From contig CM067343.1 in the NCBI GenBank assembly GCA_034190875.2, positions 26,283,843 through 26,347,842 of the forward strand: a stretch of DNA of 64,000 nucleotides. Reading direction: 5' to 3'. A model generated the notes under the pieces. The model had not been told where the DNA came from. It did no database searches and saw only the letters and a program-made list of their open reading frames with translations. Shown in pieces: positions 1 through 11,369 of this stretch. A program made the translations under genes and the position numbers. This stretch comes from Urechis unicinctus. Lineage: Eukaryota; Annelida; Polychaeta; Xenopneusta; Urechidae. Positions within the stretch are counted from its first letter, which is position 1. Each line of letters begins with the position of its first letter.

Positions 1-194
1 ACATGTTAAATATATGAAACATTCTACTTGTTAGCAGTTCTGTGTTTGTGGTAGAATGTAAGTATGTTCATATTTAACGATGCTCAACCAAGTTTGAAAT
101 ACCAATTGATGAGTCTGATAGTAAATCATGATGCGCTCACAGATGCATAATACACTAACTGTTTGGTTGCGATCTAAGATGTGTATTAGCAGGT

Positions 195-1875
195 CTAGAT
201 ATTGTCATAAATACGACATCCAGATATGTAGAGTTTTGCCAGCTCATAGAGAAACTCGTATTGCTCCTGAAACAAACGTACAGTAATGGATACATTATCC
301 GAATTTAATACTGAACGCCATTGATAAAATACTACATTAACTGATATAATTACAAGGGTGTTGATGGCTTGGGGTCGTCTGGATGTAATGTAACGTGCAG
401 CAAGCATGACATCCACTTTCTTTTCTGCTTTCAACACATCAAGCATAAAGCTGGCGGCTGCAAAAAGTCCACTTCTCTCTGCCCCATTCCTGAGCAAATA
501 ATACTGGTATGATGAATGGCATTAATAAGGATGAATTGATTTATTCCTTGATTGCAAATGCTTTTAACATTTACTTAGTACTGACTAACATGCAATGTAT
601 GATAGTGACCCCGTTGGTCTGCTGCTGGCGGCACTCAGTCACGTTATCAATCAGGTCAATGAAATGATCGGGATCGCATGGACAATTGTCATGCTTACTC
701 CAGCCAAGGAGCTGAAATTGTCGGACTGTTTGCTGTCCTATCTGTAATCATGATGACTAGATTTGGGACACTGTGAAATCCTGATTGACCTAGTTAGACG
801 TTGTATTACAAAATAATTGATTGTGACAATGTTGACTACTTCTTTTGATCTATATAGCTTTGCATGAAATATATCTCCCTTTGGCTAAGGTTTACCATTC
901 GTTTGTCTTCAGACACTTTAAACGTTCTGATAGCAATTTGTGAATTTGATCCAAGTTCGGAGCTGATGTGTTCAACAGTTAGTGGTCCATAACTTTTTCT
1001 TCCGAATTCCTCAACAGGCCAGTATGTTGCAATTGTCTGAGGAAAACAATGACATTTATCATTTTACCTCGTATTGAACCTAGGCTAAGGAACTCAGTAT
1101 CAAGTTATGGACCAATCATTCAGATTGTCTTACCACATCTGTGCTATCCATTTCATTGAGCATAACTATAGTATCGCAGTTGTGATCGTAGACAAGCCTC
1201 CAGAAGTCTACAACTGTATTTGGAAGCGGCATTTGAGTCAAAATCATTGCATTCTTCATTTGGAAACTCTGGGACAAAATAAAAATTATCATTAGTGAGC
1301 AGGAATCTTGAGTACAGATTATTTCCTTTTCACAGAACAGATTTGGCACGCACATCAACAAAAACCGCATTGATGTAATCCTGGTCTTCAGATGTTGGTG
1401 TTGTCAATTTTGGTCTGTATCGGTCTACTGAATGACATATAACCAAAATCAAAAGATAAATTCTTTACTAGAATACACAGCTAACAATTTTGACGTTGCT
1501 TGGATAAATACGTAACGCCAACGATATTGATACATATTTACGGAGACATTACCCGGAGTAACATCTCGGAATCTGTTCTTGGTGTTGTTGGTGACACTGG
1601 CTGAATGAATGGCTGTTAGAGGCTTGTAATGGCACATCAACTGGTACATACACCGATGCATTTAACGCAACATCTAGTCACCTTGTTACACTCTGAAGTA
1701 TAAACAAGAAACAGCAGACCTGATATTCCTCACGCAGTTGGTTCTGGTTATTGTTCTCGGATTTATTCCATAGTTTGCTGTATTTCATCACGAAATCATC
1801 TTTTTGGACACCGGGCTCACCAATTTGAGTTTCGATTCCTTCCAGCAGAGCTTGGTACAGGATCTTGTATTCGTG
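195..1875 (-). CDS. Gene A phosphatase domain D2 and C-terminus (exons 20-27)
   Basis: Exons 1720-1875, 1553-1622 (or from 1640), 1354-1427, 1134-1268, 896-1036, 590-741, 354-489, 195-266. Key blocks: [61 protein letters not shown] and the P-loop HCMNGAERSG, whose Cys codon is at 592-594. The CX5R geometry is kept. The loop after Trp (GWSKHDNCP) has no WPD Asp, as in the second domain of many RPTPs. The protein ends CRIYDNI and then TAG. D2 domains in this family usually regulate or bind rather than catalyse; that role is inferred here. Confidence 0.86.
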
Positions 1876-4800
1876 CTGCTCAACATCGATATGCAATTTA
1901 CTCATGAACAATGTCGGAGTAAGAAGCACACGGTACCCACAGTTATAAAATATGATCTCAGCTAACCTTGCTTTGTATTATGTTCTTCCGCTGCATTTGT
2001 AGGCGGGACGCACAAGAGAACACGTCTACTTGACCTTCACATTTAGCCTGATTCAGCAGGTAATCCAGGGCAATCAATATCCCCATCCGACCGTCACCAG
2101 CTCTGTATATAAATATTCCACATAGATAAAACTAACAATCAAAATAATGCACATACACAACGTAAAGCATGTACATATCTGTGCATATTATACAACATGA
2201 TATGTCAACTTTTGTCATTTATAATATAACTATGTCTATACCTGCTGTGCACAATTAATGGGCCACTGGGATTGCAAGGCAAGCACAATATTCTCCGTCT
2301 AAATGCTAGAAGTGGGAAATTATTGTTCAGGCATTTCTGGTCGTCCCATGCTAGGAATTGAATTTGGTGAATCTCTCGCTCCGCACGCTTTGAAACCAAA
2401 TAATCAATAGCATAATTCATGATTTACATGAATGACGGCTTCCCAAGATATACAGATTAAAGATTGTAATTACCTTGTATTTCAGACTTAATCGCCTGTA
2501 TGCATAATCTCCATACACTTCAGATAACAACAAGGTGATTTGATATTTTCCACAGATGAGGGCACTCTTTTTGTCCATGCTCTCTGGCCAATATATCTGG
2601 CATTCGGTCTGTCATCATACAGGTTGATTTAATTCAATATTCTATAATTGAACATATGAATTCTAAGGCTATTCCTTATCACGCATTGAAAATTTATCAA
2701 TCACCTGCAATTACTATGTTGGTGTAAAATAATTATAATACCAATGTTGTCTGTTACTAGGATTACCTCTCCGCCCTCTTTCAGGTTGTTTAACATGGCA
2801 ATGCTGTTTATCTGCTGTGCCCATACAACGCTCCAGAAAGCTTCCATGGTTTCTTTCAAAGGGCCTTGCGGAAATTTCAATATTATTATCACAATTTATG
2901 AAATGTTGATTGATAAGAAACTATGAATTCCTAAGTAAATTACCTTGAGTTGCTATGTAGTGCTTAGTCTTCTTGGGATAGCCCTGCAACGTCATTCGCA
3001 TATTAAAATCATGCTAACTTCCCATGGATGATTAATCACACGAGACACATATTATATCGTAATGTCAGATTTACCGTAATATAACTAGCGCCGATATCTC
3101 GAAATTCTTCAGCTTGGTCATCTAGAACAAATACCGGTCAGTAGAAGAGCAATAAAGGTCCATTACATGAATACATAGCTGCATTTGATATGGCTAGATC
3201 CATGCAGGCGAAGTGTCAAACCCACCCGATTTGTTGCCTGTGCCGAATTTCTTCCTTATAGATCTTATCTCGGAATGATCCACCTTCCCCTGTCCTAAAT
3301 CAACTCTTCGAATTACCTGTGGTGAATAGAAAGCCCGGTTTTACCATTGTTCTATTTAAATACTACAGGGATCTAGCATGCGGGAAATTTTCGTCATATG
3401 CTACTATTCGACGCTCTAGTATTAGATGTGTAATATTCCTGATCTATTTTGGAAATGAAAGGTTATCAGGAATATCACTCGCATCGAACTGTCTGGCAAA
3501 CCCATCGCAAATTTCGATCTTCCCATCATGTGACTCTCTCGTCATGTCTTCTGATAGTTGGATCATATACGTCTTTAGTTGGGACACCAAGATGACCGCA
3601 GTTGTCTCTGGTTCATTGATTGGATCAGTTGCATTTACACCCTGGTGTGTTGCATCAGATTCGACAATTATGGTCTCATAAATGGTATTTTCTGGATGCT
3701 CCGTTGCATCCCCCCCAGTGAGATCTTGTTGTGCCGATGTACTTGGATCTGCATGTACCAAACCTACATGATAAGATCATTTTTTAAACAAATCCTTTAA
3801 CTATGTAAAAGAGTAATCAAAAGTGAAAGCGTGTATTTTAAATGTCTGTAAGTAATACAAGAAATACTCACTTCTAGTTTTCATTTGTAAGTGGTCGTAT
3901 TCAAGCGTTGACAATTGCTGTCTCATACTTCGCCTTTACACACACTTGTGTTTATGAATATACACTAATCATTATTATTATAATCCACTATTATGATGAA
4001 AAACAATAAATAATACATTCCCATCTGACCTGACACACACGACGACGATGACAATGACGATAACAATAAGCAGCAGACCTCCTGCGACTGGTCCCACTAT
4101 GATACCTATATTTGGACCACTGTTTGTTGGATTCCGAGCTGGACACAAAAGCGTGGTTTACATTACTCTGCTTGCCAGTAATAGCAAACATGACAAAGAT
4201 CAAGCGCAATCAATTAATCAATGAATATGAATTGTCGAAACCTAATGGCAACACAGAAGTTGTTGTTGAGATTCCGACATATGGCGTCGTGCTCATTCTT
4301 GGAAGATCATAATAATGGTCAGTATTAAATAAAAGGCAAGATATTCTTTGGCCATGGTCTATGAGGTGTTGTATATGTATTCATATGTGTAGGGGCAGTC
4401 TTCACAGCCAATTGCCAATGTCACTATTTACGATGAGAGTGTACCTCCTATTGTGACGCTGTGAGTCGTTGATTCAGAGTCCAGGTGAGCATTATTCACA
4501 ACTCTAATCCGGACATCCAGTCTACCTGGCTCAGCAATATCAGTTACATTGGCGCTAGTGGATCCTGCGGGATCAGATACGTTATGTGTCATCCATGTAT
4601 CAGTATCCACCTGTCTGTAGAGCACCTGTATGGAGGAGATACTATCACAGCCTGATGACGGCATCTGTGAAACATATAGAGCTGACAGAGAAAAATGTTC
4701 CATTTAATGTAGGAGGCGTGATATGTGAATATTCCGTGACTTACCTGCCATTGAACATATACTCTAAATGGTGGTGTGTTTGTTGGGGACCTTAAGTTCA

Positions 4801-7469
4801 CAATTGTTACCGGTTCTGGTGCTGAAATCAATTAAACTCTATGTTACAATAACAATTAAACGATAGTTTGTGGATTTTAATGATGCACTACTGTTGAAAA
4901 GTGGTACCTTTACACAATGTTTTCACAGTTGCCATGCTGGACGGCATTGTTGACACTTCAGATACGCTTTCCCACAGCCTGTAAGCGCTAACTTGAAAGT
5001 CATACAGCCTGTTAAATTCAAGAGCTCTGACTGTCACTGAATGCTCTTCTTTGTCAGCATTATGGGTTATGTTGGTACCAGGTATGAACTCTGTTGCACT
5101 ATGCATTTTATATTGCACCAGGTAGCCGTAGTTTTGAGCCAGAGCAGGCGAAATATTCCCAGCAGATCGCCATCGGAGCGTGACTTTATTTGTGCTTACA
5201 TTGATAACGGTTAATTTCGTCTCCTCGCCAAGCTCAACAACCTCTGCAAACAATCTTCATTCTTGCTAATGCTTTTAATGCACGAAGTTGTGGCCCTTTT
5301 TTCACAGGGCCGTGTAACATGTAGAATTCATGACTGGTCACTAGTTTCATATGCAGTAACGCGATTCTTACTTATTTCTTTGGAACATGAGTTGATAGTG
5401 TACCACATGTGACATCCATCTGGACATTCGCCCGTCAAGCCATTGCATGTATCTGATCCATTCAGACATCGATGAGTAGAACAGGAAGCATTGCAGTTGA
5501 TTCCATATTGTCCACGCCTGCATGCTGCAATGAACACACCATGAAAGCCATCAATGAAAGTTTTCAGTTTGCTTAACAACGGAAAGCCAATGCTGGAAAA
5601 TAATAAAGGAAAAGAAGAGTGTTTTCTTACGCGTTGTGCAAAGCGGTGGTTCAAATCCGGAGCAATTCAAACAACCGACTACGTTGTCACTGTCGGAGAG
5701 GCAATTCATCGAATCTGAAATTGATTTGTTCCCCTAAATTGTTTAAGTTGTAGGGGTATATATGTGCATAGTGAGCTGCTTGGTAGGTATTGTTTGCAAT
5801 TACGTTATTTCCTTTGACGGTTTATTTCCTCAGCACGAGACGATTGTTTTAGGCTTAACAACATTAAAACATGGTTAGTTAAACCGTAAGAGAAAGGACT
5901 GATGTTGGAAATATGCAGTTAATAATGAGCGAGCAGATTTATATGCGTAACGTTTCAAATGAAGCATTTACAAATGATCATCAGGTACTCCTACTTGCTG
6001 TGACGTACTCATGACCCATGACCACCACCTCACATATGTTAATGATTTTAGGTTCATGTCCTCCTGTTCTCTGTAGGCTAACATAGCGGCCTATCATGTC
6101 TGAATCACAAGATAGAGTAACACTCTCTTCAGGAGGTACAGGGCCCTCGTAATACGTGCATAGTGTATTGCTGGTAATATCACTGCTGTTTCCAACACGA
6201 ATGTTGAAATGACCAGTTCTCATGGAGCCTGGAATGCATCGGTATAAGTACATGAAAACAAACTCACTCACTTGAATGAAAAATTGTAATGTATTTACAT
6301 TGCGACTCTACTTACTCGCCATGTGTCGTCGGTTGAATATACTAATATTGTTGATGTAAAAGTTCCCGCCGAGGTCCACGTACCACCAAGCAAAATCAGC
6401 AGCGTCTGGGTCAGTATGCGTGCAGTGCCTGAGGTCCCCATTAATTGCTTGTAATTTACCATCCACGGAGTTAGGCGCCGGCCAATGCACCACTCCACTC
6501 TGATTTACCAGTTTGTTTAAAGCCACATTACCTGTTTTATCACATAGTCACATATTGATCTATATTCACGTGTGTAAATGATAAATGCTTGCTTTTCATA
6601 GAATATTCATTCGTTAATATGTGCAGTTATCGCTACCTATCCTGCATCCCGGTCCTCCCCAGTCGAAGATGCTCTCGTTACCAGGAGGTCGGGGCTCACC
6701 TCGTCTACATCCACCATCACATGCACCAGTCAAAACATCACAATCTCCGTCATCAGCGCAATTACAGGTGTAAGTACAGTTTTGATTGGGTCGACCAAAT
6801 ATACACGCTGAAAAGCAACAGCGACAGTAGACTATAGACAATGGCGTATTTTGCCTTTTATTAACGTAGAAATTACACCGTGAATTATTAGACTATTTAT
6901 AACTATTGGAAGAGGCGCTTGTGTGAGAGAGGGTGTGGGGCTGAGAAATGGGACTGTTGTGATGGGGAAGGGTGATGATGTGTGTCTGGTCAGATTCATC
7001 AAGTATTCGGCTTTTGCAAAAGGCAGCTGATACGGGCTGAAATTTGTTTATTCTCAGGCAAGAGCCAATGATGGATGTTTGCGTACAGCATTGATCTGTT
7101 GGATGTCAGCCCACTTGCTCTTACAGCGTCATTCTGATGTCATATCCAGCATTTGGGTTACTTACTGATATTGCTCGTATTATATGGTATCAAAAGCAGT
7201 TGACTAACACGTCCATAACGGGATGTAACCATACAGTCATTAGTTAGGCCTCTCTCACTGTATTGACCTGAAGCAATTTGTGCGTGTCGGCCGGGCTCTA
7301 TAATGAAGCAAGAGGTTTTTGTCAAATCGAAAACCACCGACTTCAAGTTGCCACAATATCAACATATGTAGAAATCACTACGTTAAAAAAACCAACCTTG
7401 TGACAAGAATCCCTCTAACAGTAGAACGATTATCACCGATAGACTACAGGATGTGTTGACACTTGCCAT
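195..7469 (-). CDS. Gene A: complete FTP-lectin/FN3 receptor-type tyrosine phosphatase, 27 exons, D1 pseudophosphatase
   Basis: Predicted single-pass membrane receptor of about 1210 residues. Order: signal peptide, EGF-like unit, FTP lectin, Cys-rich linker, EGF-like unit, two fibronectin III domains, one membrane segment, a juxtamembrane tail, tandem phosphatase domains D1 and D2, stop TAG at 195-197. I built the model exon by exon from splice sites and from alignment with genes B, C and D; summed exon lengths (3633 nt) divide by three and no internal stop was found. Family knowledge: such RPTPs sit in the plasma membrane and act on or bind phosphotyrosine proteins. Here D1 has Ser for the catalytic Cys, so enzyme activity there is not expected. 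D2 keeps a CX5R loop. Exon coordinates are in the four part entries. Closest relative in the window is gene D. Least certain are the start of exon 21 (1622 or 1640) and two GC splice donors. Confidence 0.9.
1967..3316 (-). CDS. Gene A phosphatase domain D1 (exons 13-19), catalytic Cys replaced by Ser
   Basis: Exons 3238-3316, 3075-3121, 2944-2983, 2767-2864, 2474-2608, 2242-2387, 1967-2102. Recognisable PTP blocks are [40 protein letters not shown] and SGPLIVHS. The P-loop reads HS-R-AGDGRMG across exons 18/19, with the Ser codon at 2244-2246 where active PTPs have Cys. The stretch between Trp and Pro (AWDDQKCL) has no WPD Asp. Exons 13-14 are shorter than in gene B and lack the NRFKNI...YDENRV block that normally forms the phosphotyrosine-recognition loop. 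Exon 13 also ends at a GC donor (GCAACA). The reading frame is open throughout, so this looks like a maintained pseudophosphatase rather than decay. Confidence 0.85.
3483..4138 (-). CDS. Gene A transmembrane and juxtamembrane exons (10-12)
   Basis: Exons 4030-4138, 3872-3933 and 3483-3763. Exon 10 encodes the membrane segment ([15 protein letters not shown] followed by an Ile/Val run) and the stop-transfer Arg. Exons 11-12 encode the cytoplasmic linker before D1. Two tyrosine motifs stand out: LEYDHL in exon 11, which fits an ITIM-like pattern, and TIYETI in exon 12, which fits an ITSM-like pattern. Exon 12 ends at a GC donor (GAT then GCGAGT at 3482 downward). The nearby GT would join exon 13 out of frame and give an early stop, so the GC donor is preferred. 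The same GC donor lies at the matching place in gene D. Confidence 0.82.
4445..7469 (-). CDS. Gene A ectodomain (exons 1-9)
   Basis: Exons, 5' to 3': 7397-7469, 6637-6807, 6316-6531, 5995-6228, 5631-5714, 5372-5524, 4908-5243, 4745-4821, 4445-4664. Exon 1 encodes a signal peptide starting MASVNTSCSLSVIIVLL. Exon 2 is a Cys-rich EGF-like unit (CIFGRPNQNCTYTCNC). Exons 3-4 form one FTP lectin domain, recognised by NSVDG, WWYVDLGG and the ending [10 protein letters not shown]. Exon 5 is a short linker with Cys pairs ([13 protein letters not shown]). Exon 6 is a second EGF/MEGF-like unit ([10 protein letters not shown]...ECPDGC). Exon 7 is one fibronectin III domain (VTLRWRSA, YLVQYK); exons 8-9 are the second. 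Introns 1-7 all fall in phase 1. FTP domains of known lectins bind fucose-like sugars; ligand binding here is inferred from the family. Confidence 0.88.
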
Positions 7470-7510
7470 GGCTTAGTGAAATGAGTCTTCTAAAGTCGTG
7501 GCAAACCCCG

Positions 7511-7525
7511 AGCCGTCAATATTCC
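7511..7525 (-). promoter_or_regulatory. Conserved upstream element of gene A
   Basis: On the minus strand this reads GGAATATTGACGGCT. It lies 41 nt before the start codon of gene A. Nearly the same 15-mer lies 41 nt before the start in gene D (55270-55284), 40 nt before it in gene B (23486-23500) and at 48150-48164 in the pseudogene. The spacing and core are better kept than the DNA around them, so it may be a promoter or 5'UTR element. Function is unknown. Confidence 0.5.
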
Positions 7526-7699
7526 GTAACTCACTTGTTCTGCTTCAACACGCGAGGCCTTAACGAGACCTCAAGGCGTAGATTTCTTGAGCGCGTGCTG
7601 CTATTAAAGTACGCAAAAAATAGCGGTCTATCCGTTGTGACTCATGCACCGAAAGTAAACATATCAGCGAAATGTGTGCGTCTTTAACAGATCGCTTGT

Positions 7700-8520
7700 T
7701 AGAATCCACGTGTCAATCGAATGTTTGTCAATTGTTGAACCGACACTAGTAAAACCATGTTCCGGCCATTCCAATGTGACAATGACCACAAAGCAGAAGA
7801 TATCGCTAAGTTAGAAGCACTGGTTATTCCAGGGGTGGGGGGGAAGAAATAGAAAAATATGGTCGCACAACACGTGACTAACGTCAGCCAAATAACATAA
7901 AGCTGATAGCATGAAGCCGTTATGTGCTGTACAGTGACATGCGCCTAATTCTGCTGTTGAACATATGGCCACAAATGAATGATTTTCGTAAGTAAGACCA
8001 AGCAGGGTTTACATCGTACCTCGTTTATATATTGACGAAGCATGTCTGTCCCAATGCAGTGCGATTTTCGCCGCCTTCTTTCTGGTAGTGATTCACACCT
8101 TACAACGTCTGTTGTTGTCGTCTATGGCTTTGGCCGCTTAGAACATCTTCTTAAAGACAACAGTTTATTATCCTTAGCAGTCGCCTCGGCAAGACAGAAA
8201 TCCACATTCTGAACATTATGTTGATTGAGATTACCTTGCTACATGTTGGTCCATTATTATTTCTTTCATAGTAGCATGAAACAAGTTGCAAGCTCCCATC
8301 AACTTATGCAGCTTTCAATATCAACGAAACCATAAGATTGGGGGTGCTCGCGTGGTAGGTCATAATAGCGGATATATATGCCAGATCATTAAATTTACTT
8401 GCCCCGCGAATATTGACGATTTTTGACTATTTGCAAGGGGGTGATTATCAATAAGTATCTACGCATTGTAACTAACCAAACTATTCTATGTTATTGACAT
8501 TTATTGCATTAATGGGATAA
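7700..8520. repeat. Duplicated upstream region of gene A
   Basis: This stretch matches the upstream DNA of the other genes. 7700-8030 corresponds to 23.66-24.13 kb (same strand) and to 54.6-55.1 kb (inverted). 8030-8335 corresponds to 27.24-27.55 kb and, inverted, to 52.75-53.03 kb. 8335-8520 matches only the gene D side (52.52-52.75 kb, inverted). It holds no coding region I could support. The pattern shows that A and D share more flanking DNA with each other than either shares with C. Confidence 0.6.
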
Positions 8521-8559
8521 TTGAAATGTGTTTCTGACACCATGTGTGAGAGAAGGAGG

Positions 8560-8725
8560 ACAGGATGTTGCAAGCATGACATACATTCTGATTAACCAGT
8601 TTATCAAAGATATCAATAGCATCTGGGTAAGTATAAGCACAATGTGCGGGAACCTGGTCGGAGAGGGATGGGAGTCTACCATCGTCTTAGTTAATTGTGA
8701 ACTCCGTAATGGTACACCGGTTTGT
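8560..8725 (-). pseudogene. Relic of a lectin exon (exon 3 type)
   Basis: On the minus strand a short segment resembles the FTP exon 3 of the receptor genes: a GATGGTAGACT block, later ACTTACCCAGATGCTATTGAT, which aligns with the ACTGACCCAGACGCTGCTGAT block of gene A, and AAACTGGTTAATCAG. The order is scrambled and the frame is broken. Just upstream, 8785-8880 resembles intron 1 of genes A and B (TCTGGTCAGATTCATCAAGTAT). This suggests a fifth, almost erased copy of the receptor between A and B. Confidence 0.4.
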
Positions 8726-9249
8726 TGATACATGATTCCTCGAAATAAACATAGCCGTCAGAAATCCTGTGAATATATGCGAGAGTTGATGGCGTGCGTC
8801 TGGTCAGATTCATCAAGTATTAAGCTTTTCGAAACGATTACTGATACAGGCTGATATTTGTTAATGCTCGGGTATTATGATCGCCAGCTGAAATGCTATT
8901 GAAAACTCCACCTCACATCATTGCTGGCTCTAATTATGCACTGTGTAAGGGTAAAGTGTTTTTGGGTTGTTTCAGCATAGTTTGTAATTAAGCTCAATGA
9001 GGATACGCAGTCATATTGTGCAACGACTTTCGATCAATAGGTTTCGGGTGTGAGTCTTTAGCTACATTAAGAGGGTTGACTTCGAGTGGCTCTGTACTGA
9101 TCGCTTTCCTAATTATAATACACCACAATCGTGAGATAAGCAAAACTACATGGGTATACTGGATAGATGTCGCTGCGATTGAATAGAGCTGCAATAAATG
9201 TCGTTTCCGATACTAAAACACTTCGGAGACAAGCTTAAAAATAACAAAT

Positions 9250-11340
9250 ACATATTGAAATTAATATGAACTTGATAACCTTCCTGAGAAGACCAATAAA
9301 AAAGAGTTAACCTCTGACAACGTACGACAACTCCTTAATGTTCGCGCTCTAATCGGTGATATTAGATTGTCAACAACCTTCTAGAACGAGGGAACTAGCT
9401 GGAGGTAGACTTTGACATTTGGTTGGTAAATATTTCGAGCATATAGTTTATAACTTCGCTAAGCTGAGTTTGGATAATGATATTATATGAAATACAACGC
9501 CGTCATCAGGCGACGATGCTATAAAATAAACAAAAGCACACTGGGACTGTTGATCCGACATCTCGTTGTCGGCGTTTGTTAAGAAAATGAAGCCATCTCT
9601 ATGGGTCGAGGCTTCCATGGTTCTGAAAACCATGAAAGCATAGATCGCACAAGTGATAACGAAATATGTACCCTTCAAGGAGCATTCATCAATGACCTGA
9701 ATTAACAGCATAGTTTCAAGAGGTTGAACGTTATTGGCCCAAAACCCTACTAGAAAGTTATAAGCAAGTTGACCCTCCTCCCAAAAATTGGAGCAAAAAA
9801 CATTACAACCGCCCCACGTCTTCCCAGTTAAGCTCAGTAGAGTGTTGATTTCATTATGGTTTTCATTGATGTATTGTGTAGAAAACCGTGTTTGAATGAT
9901 GGTTAATAAAATCAATTTCCATGGCTAACTTAAAATATAATTGCTCTATCAGTCTTTACAACGATATTGTTGAAGCGTTCCAAAATGTGGATTTATCACA
10001 ATAGAGCATTGTGACCGTAGGTAAGGAAGTATCGCATATATATATATACCTAGTCTAGCTACGGGCCCCATTAGAGCACCAACCATGCAATCCCTGAAGG
10101 ACCACGCCACATGTCGCGCTGCCCGTTGCGTGTCCCATGCGAATTTCGGCCATGTAAGGGCCGCAGAGAGACCGTGGCCAAAAGTTGAACTTTTAGACAC
10201 GTTGTCGCCGCAGGTTTTAGCCCATAAAACGCCCTAAGGCAGTCGTGCGGGACTCATGCCTGCCTGGTCCGGTTTCCTACGTGTGATCTATGGGTCTGTT
10301 ACAAGACACCAACACATGTTGTTTGCAACCGTTCTCATTACCGAGATAGTTATCGGAAACCAAATCAAAACGTGAAATTATGCTGTTTGCAACCGTTCCC
10401 AACGCAGTTACGATGAATCATAAAGTTTATGTATAGAATCATAATGGTCGAAACCGCAAGTTCTAAAAAATATATTGGAACCTGCAAAAATATTACCTCT
10501 GATCGTTGCGGTTCGTTCGAAAAATTTTGATTCCAGTAAATATAAGGTAAATATAAGGTCACACGGAATTTTTTTGTTTTCCGTTCATGAGGTGTGGTTT
10601 ATACTCTCTGGATGCCATCACACAAGAGCTGCGTCGCAGCACATGTATTTCAGTATCTACAATTGAAAGTTCGGATTCTGACTAGATTAGACCTGTGGGC
10701 GGGCAGAATTCTTTTATTTTCTAAGATAATTACCACCTAGCTGCACTATACCCGATGGTCAGGGCGCGCTTTACCTTTCATTTGTAATACCAATTTCGCA
10801 GAATCCTAACTAAAATACAGGCTGCACTACCCCAAAATCATGCCTCTGACATATCATATGACAAGATAACCTACTAGCGCATCTGCTATGAGTTTGGGAT
10901 TTCTGAACCCATGGATTGGCGAATAAAAACACACAACAAGGCGCTAGGTGAAATTTACCTCTTTACATGAGGTGTTGCTTTGGTATCCCTTCCATGTCAG
11001 AAACTGCTACTCTCGGTCCCATTTATCCTGAAATTCACCTTCTTTAAGCACCACATTGGCCTGCAACTCACACAAGGTGCCAATCTGATATTCTGTTTAC
11101 ACGACAGGCACTTTCACAATAGTCAATGATAGACTTTTTGTATTAAGATGTAGTCGAGGTCTCCCCTTTTTCTTCAACCTCTCCTCTCATAGCCCCATAG
11201 GGAGTATCCGCCTGTACCCCTCCCCAAGAAGGAGTGGCTCTTTGTCACTTCCTCTGTCCCCTTTCACTCCAAAAGCCCCTCATCGACAACTGCTGGGTAA
11301 CTGTATAAAAGTTATTGTTACAAAAATTTAAATGTCAACA
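9250..11340. other. Spacer without a supported gene
   Basis: I see no recognisable protein or RNA gene here. 10300-10415 contains two copies of a short block around TTGTTTGCAACCGTTC that recurs at 27555-27605. A 155-codon minus-strand open frame at 9448-9915 shows no domain that I recognise. 11150-11290 is pyrimidine-rich. Confidence 0.4.
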
Positions 11341-11369
11341 TGACAGGTATTCACAGTCCTAAGATAAAT

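Noticed and set aside
2242..2246. Cys-to-Ser change as a sequencing error
   Set aside because: The same AGC codon occurs independently in genes A and D together with other shared changes (AGDGR), so an error is very unlikely.
3319..3681. 120-codon plus-strand open frame
   Set aside because: Shadow of exon 12 of gene A on the opposite strand. The same holds for the other plus-strand frames across genes A, B and C.
9448..9915. 155-codon minus-strand open frame
   Set aside because: No recognisable domain, no neighbouring exons, composition like the surrounding spacer. Expected by chance in this length of AT-rich DNA.
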